The notes below the pieces were generated by a model. That model was not told the origin of the DNA and did not search any database. It worked only from the letters and a program-made list of their open reading frames with translations. The position numbers and the translations under genes are program-made. From CAIVND01 sp035532075 (GTDB lineage Bacteria > Actinomycetota > Acidimicrobiia > Acidimicrobiales > Bog-793), in assembly GCA_035532075.1 (NCBI GenBank), contig DATKRV010000059.1:1-46754 (forward strand): DNA of 46,754 nucleotides. The letters run 5' to 3'. This document shows, one piece after another, positions 1 through 8,693 of this stretch (positions within the stretch are counted from its first letter, which is position 1; every line of letters starts with the position of its first letter).

Positions 1-137
1 GCGCTGATAGATTTCATCTCACAAGTGCCCTTCTTGTTGGCGTAGATGTTGTGTCGACAACAACAGTCTTGCCTGCAAGAGGGGCCAATTCGTGGATACG
101 CGCCAGTCAGCTCACGAGGATCCGTGAAAGATCGGAG
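1..137. other. Unassigned left edge
   Basis: This stretch lies downstream of the minus-strand acetyltransferase gene. Short open frames exist on both strands, but none shows a recognisable domain or a supported start. It may hold the end of a gene lying outside the window. Confidence 0.4.
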
Positions 138-632
138 CTAGGTCGACGGTCGCCTCTCGATCGTCCGATACATGATGATGTGCATGCCGATCTCTTCGAC
201 CTCGAAGATCTCTCCGCAGCTCGAGAATCCCTCGCGCGTATAGAACCCCTGAGCGCGAAGTCGGGCGTTGCACCATAAAAGCGCTGATTCCCTTTCGGTG
301 ATGAAGTCGACGATCGCGTCGAGGACGAGCTTGCCAAGACCCTCGCTCCTGCGATGTTCCTCGGTTGCCACGGCACGGAGGTGCCAGGCCCGATGCATTG
401 AGCCGAGCAGAGTAAGGGGAGTACAGGCGGTCGGCGGCTCTTCGCGGTAGACGGTCGCCGTAGCGAGAATCCGCGGGTCTTCACCCTCGGTTAGACCGAA
501 GGTGAACGCCTCGTCGACTGCGGTGCTGTTGACTGTCTCTGCGAATGGCCGATTCGGGCGCAACACCCGGTGGCGAAGCTCATAGGTGCGAGAAGGATCC
601 ACAATTTCAACCTTCACATCCATGCGAATCAC
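138..632 (-). CDS. GNAT family N-acetyltransferase
   Basis: Predicted cytoplasmic acetyl-CoA-dependent N-acetyltransferase of about 164 aa, the usual size for a one-domain GNAT protein. The central part contains LRAVATEEHRRSEGLGKLVL: a beta strand with AVA, then an R..G.G-like acetyl-CoA pyrophosphate loop (RRSEGLGK). Further on, LLWCNARLRAQGFYTREGF matches the GNAT pattern in which a shifted strand is followed by A..FY...GF. A C-terminal strand carrying HIIMYR closes the fold. The start is uncertain: GTG at 632 or ATG at 623, neither with a clear SD. It is divergent from the desaturase, so 633-760 should contain both promoters. The acceptor substrate cannot be read from sequence. Confidence 0.85.
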   Translation of the reverse strand: MIRMDVKVEIVDPSRTYELRHRVLRPNRPFAETVNSTAVDEAFTFGLTEGEDPRILATATVYREEPPTACTPLTLLGSMHRAWHLRAVATEEHRRSEGLGKLVLDAIVDFITERESALLWCNARLRAQGFYTREGFSSCGEIFEVEEIGMHIIMYRTIERRPST

Positions 633-724
633 GGTAGCCGAGCCGCCATAGGCGATTCACGCTCCTTGCAACAGGTAGTCTTTGCCAAGCCTCGATGGCA
701 GGTGTTCTTGCCCTCGTTGTCGCG

Positions 725-750
725 GACAAAGGTATTGAGACAAAGGTATT
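725..750 (+). repeat. 12-bp direct repeat just upstream of the desaturase SD
   Basis: GACAAAGGTATT occurs at 725-736 and again, unchanged, at 739-750, a 14-bp period. The second copy ends one base before the GGAGG at 752-756. The position suggests a 5' leader or operator element. It also argues that translation starts at 761 rather than further upstream. Confidence 0.6.
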
Positions 751-760
751 TGGAGGCAAC

Positions 761-1771
761 ATGACACCCGACGTCATCGTGGCGAATGCATCGATCGATG
801 CAGGCGTTGATGGCGACGTCGAGGCTGGCGCAATCGATCCAGCGGCGCTCGATGTCGCGACGGTACGTGAAAAGACCTCCGTCGCGAGTCGGATCATCAC
901 CTCGGTCGCGCTCATCGCTCCGGTGTTCGGGATCCTCAGCGCGGCACGACTCCTCTGGGGCGTCGACCTGCATCCGCTCGATCTCTATCTGTTTGCATTC
1001 TTCTATCTCGTCACCGGGCTTGGAATCACCGTCGGGTATCACCGACTCTTTACCCACAAGGCCTTTCGCGCCTCTCAACCGGTGCGCGCGATTTTTGCCG
1101 TTCTCGGTGCGATGACCCTGCAGGGTCCTGTTACGCAATGGGTGACCGATCATCGCAAACACCATGCGCGGTCGGACGCGCAGGGTGATCCGCATTCGCC
1201 GAATCTCGCCGGCACGGGATTTTTCCACCATGTCTACGGTTTCTTTCATTCACATGTCGGATGGTTGATCTCGACCAAGGGCATGGAACGCGGCATGCTC
1301 TATGGACGCGATCTGTTCGAGGATCCCGTTATCCGATTCATCGATCGTGCCTACTTCGCGTGGGTGGCTGTTTCGATCGGACTTCCCTATCTGATCGCCT
1401 ATGCGATTACCGGGAGCAGTGCCCGTGGCGTCGAGGCGCTTGTCTGGGCTGGACTCGTGCGCATCTTCTGTTTCCAGCACGCGACCTTTGCCGTGAATTC
1501 GGCCTGTCACACCTGGGGGAGACGACCCTACGTTACGGGTGACAAGAGCACGAACAATCTCGCGGTTGCCGTGCTCACCTTCGGCGAGGGATGGCACAAC
1601 AATCACCACGCCTTTCCCCGTTCCGCGAGGCATGGACTTGAAACTGCCCAGGTGGATGTCTCATATCTTGTCATTAAGCTGTTGACGAAACTCAGACTTG
1701 CGAGTGAGGTTCGACTCCCCACAGAACACCAGCTCGCCCGAATCGTGAGAACGGACTCTCCACTGACCTGA
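761..1771 (+). CDS. Acyl-lipid/acyl-CoA delta-9-type fatty acid desaturase
   Basis: Integral membrane di-iron desaturase that would insert a cis double bond into a saturated acyl chain using O2 and reduced electron carriers. The three histidine boxes of the family are present: HRLFTH (about residues 94-99), HRKHH (about 131-135) and HNNHH (about 279-283), with hydrophobic pairs between them. Near the third box, GEGWHNNHHAFP is the classic stearoyl-CoA desaturase sequence. The ATG at 761 was chosen because GGAGG (752-756) precedes it at good spacing. An in-frame ATG at 695 would add 22 unsupported residues and run through the direct repeat. Length is 336 aa, normal for bacterial Des proteins. 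No ferredoxin or reductase partner lies adjacent. Regiospecificity is inferred from family resemblance only. Confidence 0.93.
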   Translation: MTPDVIVANASIDAGVDGDVEAGAIDPAALDVATVREKTSVASRIITSVALIAPVFGILSAARLLWGVDLHPLDLYLFAFFYLVTGLGITVGYHRLFTHKAFRASQPVRAIFAVLGAMTLQGPVTQWVTDHRKHHARSDAQGDPHSPNLAGTGFFHHVYGFFHSHVGWLISTKGMERGMLYGRDLFEDPVIRFIDRAYFAWVAVSIGLPYLIAYAITGSSARGVEALVWAGLVRIFCFQHATFAVNSACHTWGRRPYVTGDKSTNNLAVAVLTFGEGWHNNHHAFPRSARHGLETAQVDVSYLVIKLLTKLRLASEVRLPTEHQLARIVRTDSPLT

Positions 1772-1848
1772 GTTGTTCACGGGATTGGATCTCGCGCTGG
1801 TCGAAACCGTGACCATCTCCGCGACGATCTCGTTGCGCCGATCAATAG

Positions 1849-2652
1849 TCACGGTAGTGATGATCCGGGTTCGTCGAGCGCGATTGACCGACTCCTCTCG
1901 TGCAACACCCTTGGAGTCATGTTTTTTCGAATCGAGAGTTGCGCTCCCGGCTCGAACTGGTGGCGTGTCCCGTCGCGATCGATCCACCAGACGGACTGTT
2001 CTCCCATGACAACGAACTCATCTGGAACTCCGATTGTCGTCGCGATGCTGACAAGTGCGGTGCGCTCATCTATGCCGATCAACGTGACGTCATCGGGAGT
2101 CTTGAGAAGGATCTCCTTGACAAGCTCAGGTGAACGTCGGTCGAAGCGGTCGAAGTGCGGGATGACAGCGAGGTGATCGATCAATCCGAGGCCCTTTGAT
2201 CCCAGCTGTTCGGGATGACGGAAGCCGCCTGCGATCGCGGTGAGCGCACAGGCACCCGCCGAACAGCCTCCAAGCGCTGCTCCGCGTTCCCACTCAGTGA
2301 TGATTGCTGCCGCAATCGGAGTCGCACGCAGAGTCTCGGTGAGATATGCCGGTGATCCTCCCGAGAGATAGATCAGTCCTGCTCCTTCGACAAGTGCCGC
2401 GAGTTCGGTTGAGAACGCATCCTCTCGCGTCATGACCGGGAGGACGGTCGCCTCGACTCCGAGTGCCGCATAGTGACCCAGGCCGAGTTCGTTCCAGTAG
2501 CGAACCCGTTCCTCTCCCTCTTGACCCGCTGCGGTCGGCAGCATCACGACGCGTGGCGTACGCCCATCGAGGAGATGACGGTCGATGGGGCGCATAACCG
2601 GGAGGTATTCGCCGCTTCCAACAAGTGCAATCGGGCCAGACATGCGCATCAC
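1849..2652 (-). CDS. Peptidase S51 / dipeptidase E-cyanophycinase family protein
   Basis: Serine peptidase-like protein of about 267 aa with the class-I glutamine amidotransferase-like fold. LIYLSGGSPAYLTETL matches the GG(S/N) strand-loop, and GAALGGCSAGACAL carries the nucleophile-elbow serine (G-x-S-A-G). HFDRFDRRSPEL corresponds to the histidine-containing segment of cyanophycinase-like S51 proteins. The family cleaves Asp-X dipeptides or cyanophycin; a role in recycling such peptides is inference, and no cyanophycin synthetase is nearby. The start is ambiguous among GTG 2652, ATG 2649 and ATG 2643. It is convergent with the desaturase and divergent from the ABC-F gene. Confidence 0.85.
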   Translation of the reverse strand: MMRMSGPIALVGSGEYLPVMRPIDRHLLDGRTPRVVMLPTAAGQEGEERVRYWNELGLGHYAALGVEATVLPVMTREDAFSTELAALVEGAGLIYLSGGSPAYLTETLRATPIAAAIITEWERGAALGGCSAGACALTAIAGGFRHPEQLGSKGLGLIDHLAVIPHFDRFDRRSPELVKEILLKTPDDVTLIGIDERTALVSIATTIGVPDEFVVMGEQSVWWIDRDGTRHQFEPGAQLSIRKNMTPRVLHERSRSIALDEPGSSLP

Positions 2653-2761
2653 GCTAGTGGTTCTCTCCGCTTTGGCTCAAAGGGCGTACGGAGTGAGGAC
2701 ATTGCATGGGATAATGGAATAGGACAATTTCTGTCCACCCCTATTTCAAGAATCCCCTTTA

Positions 2762-4363
2762 ATGCTCAATGCCAAAAACATCGAACTCGCCGCCGGCGGC
2801 CGCAGCCTGATCCTCGGCGCGACCTTCCAGATCGCGCCCGGTGACCGCATCGGTCTCGTGGGGCGGAACGGCGCGGGGAAAACCACGCTCACCAAGGTAC
2901 TTGCCGGAGAGGCGCTCCCCGCCGCGGGCACGGTGCGCGCGGCGGGACCGGTTGCCTATCTCCCCCAGGATCCGCGCACCGGTGATCTGAGCGTGCTTGC
3001 GCGCGACCGCGTCCTCTCCGCGCGCGGGCTCGATGTCGTGCGACGCGACATGCATTCGATGGCTGAGATCATGGCGAGTTCAGTGGGCGACTCCCAGCAG
3101 CATGCGATGCGAAGGTACTCGCGACTTGAAGAGGACTTTGAGGCACTCGGCGGCTGGTCGGTCGAGTCGGAGGCAGCCGCGATCACCTCAAGCCTCTCTC
3201 TTCCCGATCGGATTCTCTCCCAGCCACTCGGTACGCTCTCTGGTGGACAACGACGACGCGTCGAACTCGCGCGGGTACTGTTTTCCAAAGCTCCGACGCT
3301 GTTGCTTGACGAACCGACAAACCATCTCGACGCGGATTCGATTGCATGGTTGCGTTCATTCCTTAAGGGCCACGAGGGCGGATTCATTGTGATCAGTCAC
3401 GATGCCGAACTTCTCGACGCATGCGTCAATCGTGTGTTCCATCTCGATGCAAACCGCGCCGAACTTGATATTTACAACGTCGGCTGGAAGATCTATCTCG
3501 AGCAACAGGCTCAGGACGACCGTCGCAGAATACGTGAGAGACAGAATGCGGAGCGTAAGATCGTCACGCTTAAGCGCCAGGCAGACAAGATGCGCGCGAC
3601 CGCGACGAAGGCTAAGGCCGCGCACCAGATGGATCGGCGCGCCGCGCGACTTGCCGATGGACTTGAAGGCGTGCGGGAGAGAGATCGCGTCGCGAAGTTG
3701 CGTTTTCCAGAGCCAGCGCCCTGTGGCAGGACCCCGCTCGTCGCCAGCTCGCTCTCGAAGCACTTTGGCTCACTTGAGGTCTTTGCCGGAGTTGATCTCG
3801 CGATTGACCGCGGCAGTCGCGTCGTGATCCTTGGACTCAACGGCGCGGGCAAAACTACATTGCTGCGCGTGCTCGCCGGAGTCGAGCGACCCGATACTGG
3901 CGAAGTCGTGCCGGGGCATGGCCTGAAGATCGGGTACTACGCCCAGGAACACGAGACCCTTCGGCCAGAGGAGAGCGTGTTCCAGAACGTCCGCTCGGGA
4001 GCGCCGGCAATCGTGAGTGATGTTGAGATCCGTCGCATTCTCGGTGCGTTCCTGTTCAGCGGCGATCGTATCGAGCAGCACGCGGGGACGCTTTCGGGTG
4101 GGGAAAAGACGCGCCTCGCGCTCGCCGCGCTTGTCGTCTCCTCGGCGAATGTTCTTTTGCTCGACGAGCCGACGAACAACCTCGATCCGGCGAGTCGTGA
4201 AGAGGTGCTCTCTGCTTTACGAGCCTATGGTGGCGCGATTGTGTTGGTCACCCATGATCCGGGTGCGGTGCAGGCGCTTGCACCGGACCGGGTGCTGTTG
4301 ATGCCAGACGGAGTCGAGGATCTCTGGAGTGACGAACTCGCGGATCTTGTCGCTCTCGCATAG
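2762..4363 (+). CDS. ABC-F family ATPase (ribosome-associated type)
   Basis: Soluble protein of 533 aa with two ABC ATPase domains and no membrane segments. Domain 1 has Walker A GRNGAGKTTL, signature LSGGQRRRVELA and Walker B LLLDEPTNHLD. Domain 2 has GLNGAGKTTLL, LSGGEKTRLALA and LLLDEPTNNLD. Between them is the charged helical linker rich in Arg/Lys (around residues 245-300) that reaches the ribosome in ABC-F proteins. Members act as translation factors (Ett/Uup type) or antibiotic-resistance proteins. Sequence alone does not separate these, but the ordinary linker length and lack of a resistance context favour a housekeeping role. No clear SD precedes the ATG, so the mRNA may have a short or no leader. 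It stands alone between divergent and codirectional neighbours. Confidence 0.95.
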   Translation: MLNAKNIELAAGGRSLILGATFQIAPGDRIGLVGRNGAGKTTLTKVLAGEALPAAGTVRAAGPVAYLPQDPRTGDLSVLARDRVLSARGLDVVRRDMHSMAEIMASSVGDSQQHAMRRYSRLEEDFEALGGWSVESEAAAITSSLSLPDRILSQPLGTLSGGQRRRVELARVLFSKAPTLLLDEPTNHLDADSIAWLRSFLKGHEGGFIVISHDAELLDACVNRVFHLDANRAELDIYNVGWKIYLEQQAQDDRRRIRERQNAERKIVTLKRQADKMRATATKAKAAHQMDRRAARLADGLEGVRERDRVAKLRFPEPAPCGRTPLVASSLSKHFGSLEVFAGVDLAIDRGSRVVILGLNGAGKTTLLRVLAGVERPDTGEVVPGHGLKIGYYAQEHETLRPEESVFQNVRSGAPAIVSDVEIRRILGAFLFSGDRIEQHAGTLSGGEKTRLALAALVVSSANVLLLDEPTNNLDPASREEVLSALRAYGGAIVLVTHDPGAVQALAPDRVLLMPDGVEDLWSDELADLVALA

Positions 4364-4549
4364 CTCCGGACGGATTGCCGATGGTAAAAACCGCCGGAAC
4401 CGTTAGGGTGAACAGGGAAAATATTCACAGGAGATCATCAGGCAGAACTCAGCGAGGCTCAAGAACCGGGCGCGAGAGTAGAGCTAGATCAAATCGGCAA
4501 GAACACAGTTTGCATGTCGAACGAAGTATGCAACAGTAAGGGAGTAACC

Positions 4550-6082
4550 ATGGATGAGCATGTGGAGGGCAACACCGAGCACAACGGCAGCGCATCGGAC
4601 GAACCCCTGATTCCACCTTCGAGACCGTTTCCTCCTCGCGAGGAGTCCGCTCCGATCGCGGAGCCTCCGACCGAGCCATTTTCCGTCACGCCAACCCCGA
4701 CCGAGCAATTTTCCCTCGCGCCAACCCCGACCGAGCCCCTTCCGCTGATGCCACTATCGATGCCTTATTCACCTCCGAGGGCCGAAGGGAACGCCGCTTT
4801 CGCTGCGGGATCGGGCGCCACGCCACCTCCCGCTGGTACCTCCTGGGTTCCGCTTACCGACGACGGCTTTCCGGGACATCGCGCCAATCAGCGGCGACAT
4901 GTCGTTGCGCTCGTGGCGGTTGTTGCACTGGTCGCGGGAGCGGCGGGTGCCGTTATCGGTATCTCGACTCAGCACCGTGCTCCCGCAACGGGCATCAGTT
5001 CGCTGCCAGCGACCCCTTCAACCTCTTCGAATTCTTTCTCATCGAAATCTGGGACCAATTACGTCACCTCGGTCGCGGCTGAGGTGACTCCCGCGGTGGT
5101 TGATATCGAGACAACAATTGCAACCCAGACGGGCACGACCGTGCAACAGGCGGCGGGCACGGGAATGATTGTCACCCCCTCGGGAGAGGTTCTGACGAAT
5201 AACCATGTCATCGCGGATGCGACGAGTATCAAGGTCTTCATCCAGGGTCGCAAGGGGCTGTTTCGCGCCCATGTTCTCGGTGTCGATCCCCCGCAGAGTT
5301 CGGACATCGCGCTCTTGCAGATCGAGGGAGTCTCGAACCTTCCCTATGTGCATCTCGGCGACTCATCCCAGGTCACGGTTGGACAACCCGTCGTCGCCGT
5401 CGGCAACGCACTGGGGATCGGTGGTCCGCCATCGGTGGTGAGCGGGATCGTCTCCGCACTCAACCGCACGATTACCGCGGGAGATTCGACCGGCGTTGCA
5501 AGTGAGACGCTGCATGGATTGATCCAGACCGATGCGCCGATCGTCCCGGGAGACTCGGGAGGACCGCTGGTCAATGCCGCCGGCGTGGTGATCGGTATCG
5601 ACACCGCCGCGTCGTCGACCCAGGGCAGCGGAGCCACGCTCGGATTTGCAATCCCGATCAACATCGCCCGTACGATTGTGACCAACATCGAGAACCATGT
5701 CGCCTCTGGTGGAATCATCCTGGGTGAGTCTCCCTATCTCGGGATCTTCGAGCAGACGGCTCCAGGGTTTGGTTCCGGCGGATTCAACTTCAACTTCGGG
5801 AACAGCGGCAACACGGGGATTACGGGCAACACCGGAACCGCGACTCCGAGCGCAGCCGGTGTCACGCTCGGTGGCGTGGCGATCGGGAGCCCCGCAGATC
5901 AGGCCGGGCTGCTCGCCGGCGACGTCATTACGGCGATCAACGGCGAGAAGACACCAACTTGGTCCGCGCTCGTCGCGATCGTGCAGCGGCTACGCCCGGG
6001 AGACACCATCTCGCTCAGCTTCGTCGACGCCTCCGCAGTGCCGCACACGGTCAGTCTCAAACTGGCAGGAATCCCCAAGTAG
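4550..6082 (+). CDS. HtrA/DegP-like membrane-anchored serine protease with PDZ domain
   Basis: Protein quality-control protease of 510 aa. Residues 1-115 are Pro/Thr/Glu-rich and cytoplasmic. A single membrane helix (about 117-139, VVALVAVVALVAGAAGAV) puts the rest outside the cell. The trypsin-like domain shows the triad His (TNNHVIADA, about 219), Asp (SSDIALLQI, about 252) and Ser (VPGDSGGPLV, about 336). A Gly/Asn-rich linker (about 410-435) leads to a C-terminal PDZ domain (GSPADQAGLLAGDVITAING). This architecture is typical of actinobacterial HtrA proteins. Start: GGGAG at 4540-4544 serves ATG 4550; the in-frame ATG 36 nt upstream lacks an SD. The N-terminal tail contains a 30-bp tandem repeat. 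The target set is unknown. Confidence 0.95.
   Translation: MDEHVEGNTEHNGSASDEPLIPPSRPFPPREESAPIAEPPTEPFSVTPTPTEQFSLAPTPTEPLPLMPLSMPYSPPRAEGNAAFAAGSGATPPPAGTSWVPLTDDGFPGHRANQRRHVVALVAVVALVAGAAGAVIGISTQHRAPATGISSLPATPSTSSNSFSSKSGTNYVTSVAAEVTPAVVDIETTIATQTGTTVQQAAGTGMIVTPSGEVLTNNHVIADATSIKVFIQGRKGLFRAHVLGVDPPQSSDIALLQIEGVSNLPYVHLGDSSQVTVGQPVVAVGNALGIGGPPSVVSGIVSALNRTITAGDSTGVASETLHGLIQTDAPIVPGDSGGPLVNAAGVVIGIDTAASSTQGSGATLGFAIPINIARTIVTNIENHVASGGIILGESPYLGIFEQTAPGFGSGGFNFNFGNSGNTGITGNTGTATPSAAGVTLGGVAIGSPADQAGLLAGDVITAINGEKTPTWSALVAIVQRLRPGDTISLSFVDASAVPHTVSLKLAGIPK
4669..4758 (+). repeat. 30-bp tandem repeat inside the HtrA coding sequence
   Basis: Units start at 4669, 4699 and 4729. The first two share GACCGAGC at the start and CGCCAACCCC at the end; the third is diverged in its second half. 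Each unit encodes a decapeptide of the type TEPFSVTPTP or TEQFSLAPTP in the cytoplasmic tail. The unit length keeps the frame, so copy number could vary without breaking the gene. Confidence 0.8.
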
Positions 6083-6173
6083 TTCGCTCGCGGGGCGCTC
6101 TCCGCGCCTCCTCGCGCACATGTTCCCCCCGGAACGCGGTTGTCATCTCTCCCCCTCAGATGTCGACTGCGAC

Positions 6174-6212
6174 GAGCGAGGCCCCGTCCGCACTGTGGAC
6201 GGGGCCTCGCTC
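6174..6212. terminator. Bidirectional hairpin terminator between HtrA and DUF6295 genes
   Basis: A perfect 16-bp inverted repeat (6174-6189 with 6197-6212, starting GAGCGAGGCCCC) encloses a 7-nt loop. It lies between the ends of two convergent genes. There is no T-run on either side, as is common in high-GC actinobacterial terminators. Confidence 0.85.
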
Positions 6213-6247
6213 ATGAATCCGTCGCGATCTGACGGTAGAACAGCGGG

Positions 6248-6508
6248 CTACACGCCGCTCTTTGCTGCGAGATCGATTGCGATATTGAGCTGTTCGACGA
6301 GAGCCCGCGCTGAATTGAGGTCGAGTTCGACCGCGACACGCGCATCTGTCCCGAGGTCGTAGTTGACGAAGTCGAGCAGCATCGCGTGATCATCGTCGCA
6401 GTGTGAAGCGTGGTCATATCCAACGGTTGCCTGGGTGATGGGGAACCAGCCGTTGCTTCCCTTTCCCGCACCTTGAACCTTTGTTGTCGAGGCGATCATC
6501 GTGCACAT
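6248..6508 (-). CDS. DUF6295-like small protein
   Basis: Small soluble protein of 86 aa. It begins MCTMIASTTKVQGAGKGSNG and continues with WFPITQATVGYDHASHCDDD and a C-terminal helix RVAVELDLNSARALVEQLN. This pattern resembles the actinobacterial DUF6295 family as I recall it, whose function is unknown. The paired His and Asp residues in the middle (DHASHCDDDH) could bind a metal, which is inference only. It starts 26 nt after the stop of the dienelactone hydrolase gene, with an AGAGAG SD, so the two are almost certainly one transcript. Confidence 0.75.
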   Translation of the reverse strand: MCTMIASTTKVQGAGKGSNGWFPITQATVGYDHASHCDDDHAMLLDFVNYDLGTDARVAVELDLNSARALVEQLNIAIDLAAKSGV

Positions 6509-6534
6509 GAAAGTTCTCTCTTTCTCGACCCGGG

Positions 6535-7302
6535 CTAGTTCGCGAGCTGTTTCGCCCAGAAGGCGAACACCTTCTCGGTTGCGTCCATCGCCTGCTCCTG
6601 GCGGTACATCTGATTCTGGTAATACATGAACCCGTGCCCCGCGCCATCGTAGCGGTGGAACTCGTAGTCTTTGTTGAGCCGCTTGAGCTCGGCTTCGTGC
6701 TGGTCGACCTGTTCGGGGGCCGGGGACTTGTCATCGTTGCCAAACAGCCCGAGGAGCGGAATTGTCAGTTTCTCGGTGTAGTCGATCACCGGAACCGGTC
6801 GCTGCGGGGTGAGCTGGTCTTCGGCCATGATGACGTTTCCGCCCCACAGGTCGATGACGGCCGTGAACCCTGGGACGAGAGAGGCGACGAGCAGGGAGTG
6901 GCGCCCACCCGAGCAGGTCCCCATCACGCCGACCTTGCCGTTCGAGGTCGGTAGTGCCTTGAGGTAGTCGAGCGCGGCGGCGCAGTCCGCGACGACCGAA
7001 TCATCCGCGATCCCACCCTGGGCGCGGACCTTCGCCGTGACGTCATCGGAGGTGCCATGTCCGACGCGGCAGTAAAGGTCAGGACAGATGACGTCATATC
7101 CGTGTCGCGCGAGTCGCTCAGCGAACTCCTCATAGAACTCGTCCCAGCCGGGCATGTGATGGATCAGAACGATGCCGCCGCGGCGGTAGTCGTCGATTGG
7201 ATGGGCGACGTACGCGTGGATCTCATCGCCGTTCCCACCTTTGAACGTGGTGATCTCCGCGGTGACGCTGACATGAGAGTCGGTGGTGAAGCTATTCCAC
7301 AT
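6535..7302 (-). CDS. Dienelactone hydrolase family protein (alpha/beta hydrolase)
   Basis: Alpha/beta hydrolase of 255 aa. The nucleophile elbow is GTCSGGR, with the cysteine nucleophile characteristic of dienelactone hydrolases. Asp in FGNDDKSPAP and His in DGAGHGF complete the Cys-Asp-His triad. The N-terminal part has the typical IVLIHHMPGWDEFYEEFAER segment. Family members hydrolyse dienelactones in chlorocatechol breakdown, but many homologues act on other esters, and no catechol pathway genes are beside it. AGGAGG lies 8 nt upstream of the ATG. It heads a two-gene unit with the DUF6295 gene. The substrate is unknown. Confidence 0.9.
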   Translation of the reverse strand: MWNSFTTDSHVSVTAEITTFKGGNGDEIHAYVAHPIDDYRRGGIVLIHHMPGWDEFYEEFAERLARHGYDVICPDLYCRVGHGTSDDVTAKVRAQGGIADDSVVADCAAALDYLKALPTSNGKVGVMGTCSGGRHSLLVASLVPGFTAVIDLWGGNVIMAEDQLTPQRPVPVIDYTEKLTIPLLGLFGNDDKSPAPEQVDQHEAELKRLNKDYEFHRYDGAGHGFMYYQNQMYRQEQAMDATEKVFAFWAKQLAN

Positions 7303-7497
7303 GAGATTCGTCCTCCTGATTGAAACGATTGGGTAGGGGCCAGCCTATGCGAGCGAGCGCATCGGATGGTAGGGAGAATTTCCGCGGGTTCCCCGAGAGG
7401 TGCGTCTTGGCATCGGTCTCCAACTGGTTGGGTATCCTCTGCAAAGCAGGGTGATTTGCCCGCGCGCGAGGAGGGTCAAAGCACTAGGGTGCTGGTT

Positions 7498-7525
7498 GCG
7501 AGGACTGGGATGGGCGGGTCCTCGC
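7498..7525 (+). promoter_or_regulatory. Hairpin abutting the SD of alanine dehydrogenase
   Basis: GCGAGGAC (7498-7505) is a perfect inverted repeat of GTCCTCGC (7518-7525) with a 12-nt loop. The GGAGG used by ald begins at the next base (7526). A smaller repeat, AGCAC with GTGCT, lies just upstream near 7480-7492. The arrangement could modulate ribosome access, or be an operator read at DNA level. Confidence 0.45.
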
Positions 7526-7538
7526 GGAGGTGACCGAG

Positions 7539-8693
7539 ATGATCGTTGGAGTGCCACGGGAGGTAAAGACCGACGAGAACCGGGTTGCAATGACTCCAGC
7601 GGGGGTGCGCGAACTCGTCCACGCGGGACATGGCGTGCTGGTCGAGGCGGGCGCCGGCGCCGGCTCGATGATCTCCGATGAGCGATACGTCAATGCAGGA
7701 GCAAAGATCGTCGATCTCGCCGAAGAGGTGTGGGCGCGATGCGACCTCGTCGTCAAGGTGAAAGAGCCGATTGCCTCTGAATTCGCGTTCCTCGGCATTC
7801 ATCGGGGACAGGTGCTGTTTACCTTTTTGCATCTCGCCGCCGCCCGCGGCTGTGTCGACGCGCTGGTCCAGGCAGACAATGTCGCGATCGCCTACGAGAC
7901 CGTACGCGCAAGTGACGGCTCCCTTCCACTGCTCCGGCCAATGAGCGAGGTCGCAGGGCGGATGGCGCCGATGGTCGCAGCCACCCATCTGATGCGTCCC
8001 GGAGGTGGCCGGGGTGTGCTGATGAGTGGAGTTCCCGGTGTTCCACCGGCGCGGGTGGTTGTCATTGGCGGTGGTGTCGCAGGGCTCTCGGCAGCGACGA
8101 TCGCTCGGGGGATGCACGCGCACGTCCAGATCCTTGACAAGAATCTCGATCTTCTTCGCTCGATCGATCACCACTTCGATGGAGCGGTCGAGACCATCGC
8201 ATCGAACATGCACAATCTCGAAGAGGCCTGTCTTGAGGCCGATATCGTGATCGGCGCGGTGCTCAACGTTGGGGCAAAGGCGCCAAAACTCGTCTCTAGG
8301 GATCTCGCCTCGCGCATGCGTTACGGTTCGGTGCTCGTCGACATTTCGGTGGACCAGGGAGGGTGTTTCGAGGCGACCCGTCCGACGACGCACTCGAACC
8401 CGGTGTTCTTTGAGGATGGGTGTGTCTACTATTGCGTCGCCAATATGCCGGGGGCGACTCCTGCGACCTCGACCCAAACGCTCGCCAATGCCACACTGCC
8501 CTATTGCATCGAGCTCGCGAACTTGGGCTGGAGAGAGGCGGTCCGGCGAAACGCATCCCTGCGTGAGGGCGTCAACGTCGTCGATGGCATGGTCACCTGT
8601 GCTCCCGTGGCGCAGGCACACGGGCTTGTCGGTAATGACGTCGCAAAGTTGATTCGAGGAGCCGATCCACAAGTGGCGCGCAATCGCGGATGA
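7539..8693 (+). CDS. ald: Alanine dehydrogenase
   Basis: NAD-dependent reversible oxidative deamination of L-alanine to pyruvate and ammonium. The family's active-site residues are visible: Arg in KTDENRVAMTP, Lys in VKVKEPI, His in LFTFLHLAAA and Asp in LVDISVDQGGCFE. The Rossmann NAD site is VVIGGGVAGLSAA, with Asp at the end of the next strand (ILDKNLD). Length is 384 aa against about 371 in the family, with a short C-terminal extension. The ATG at 7539 is preferred over the GTG at 7530 because GGAGG at 7526-7530 is correctly spaced for it. It lies upstream of the liv operon in the same direction, but 357 bp apart. A link through alanine or nitrogen supply is possible, not shown. Confidence 0.96.
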   Translation: MIVGVPREVKTDENRVAMTPAGVRELVHAGHGVLVEAGAGAGSMISDERYVNAGAKIVDLAEEVWARCDLVVKVKEPIASEFAFLGIHRGQVLFTFLHLAAARGCVDALVQADNVAIAYETVRASDGSLPLLRPMSEVAGRMAPMVAATHLMRPGGGRGVLMSGVPGVPPARVVVIGGGVAGLSAATIARGMHAHVQILDKNLDLLRSIDHHFDGAVETIASNMHNLEEACLEADIVIGAVLNVGAKAPKLVSRDLASRMRYGSVLVDISVDQGGCFEATRPTTHSNPVFFEDGCVYYCVANMPGATPATSTQTLANATLPYCIELANLGWREAVRRNASLREGVNVVDGMVTCAPVAQAHGLVGNDVAKLIRGADPQVARNRG

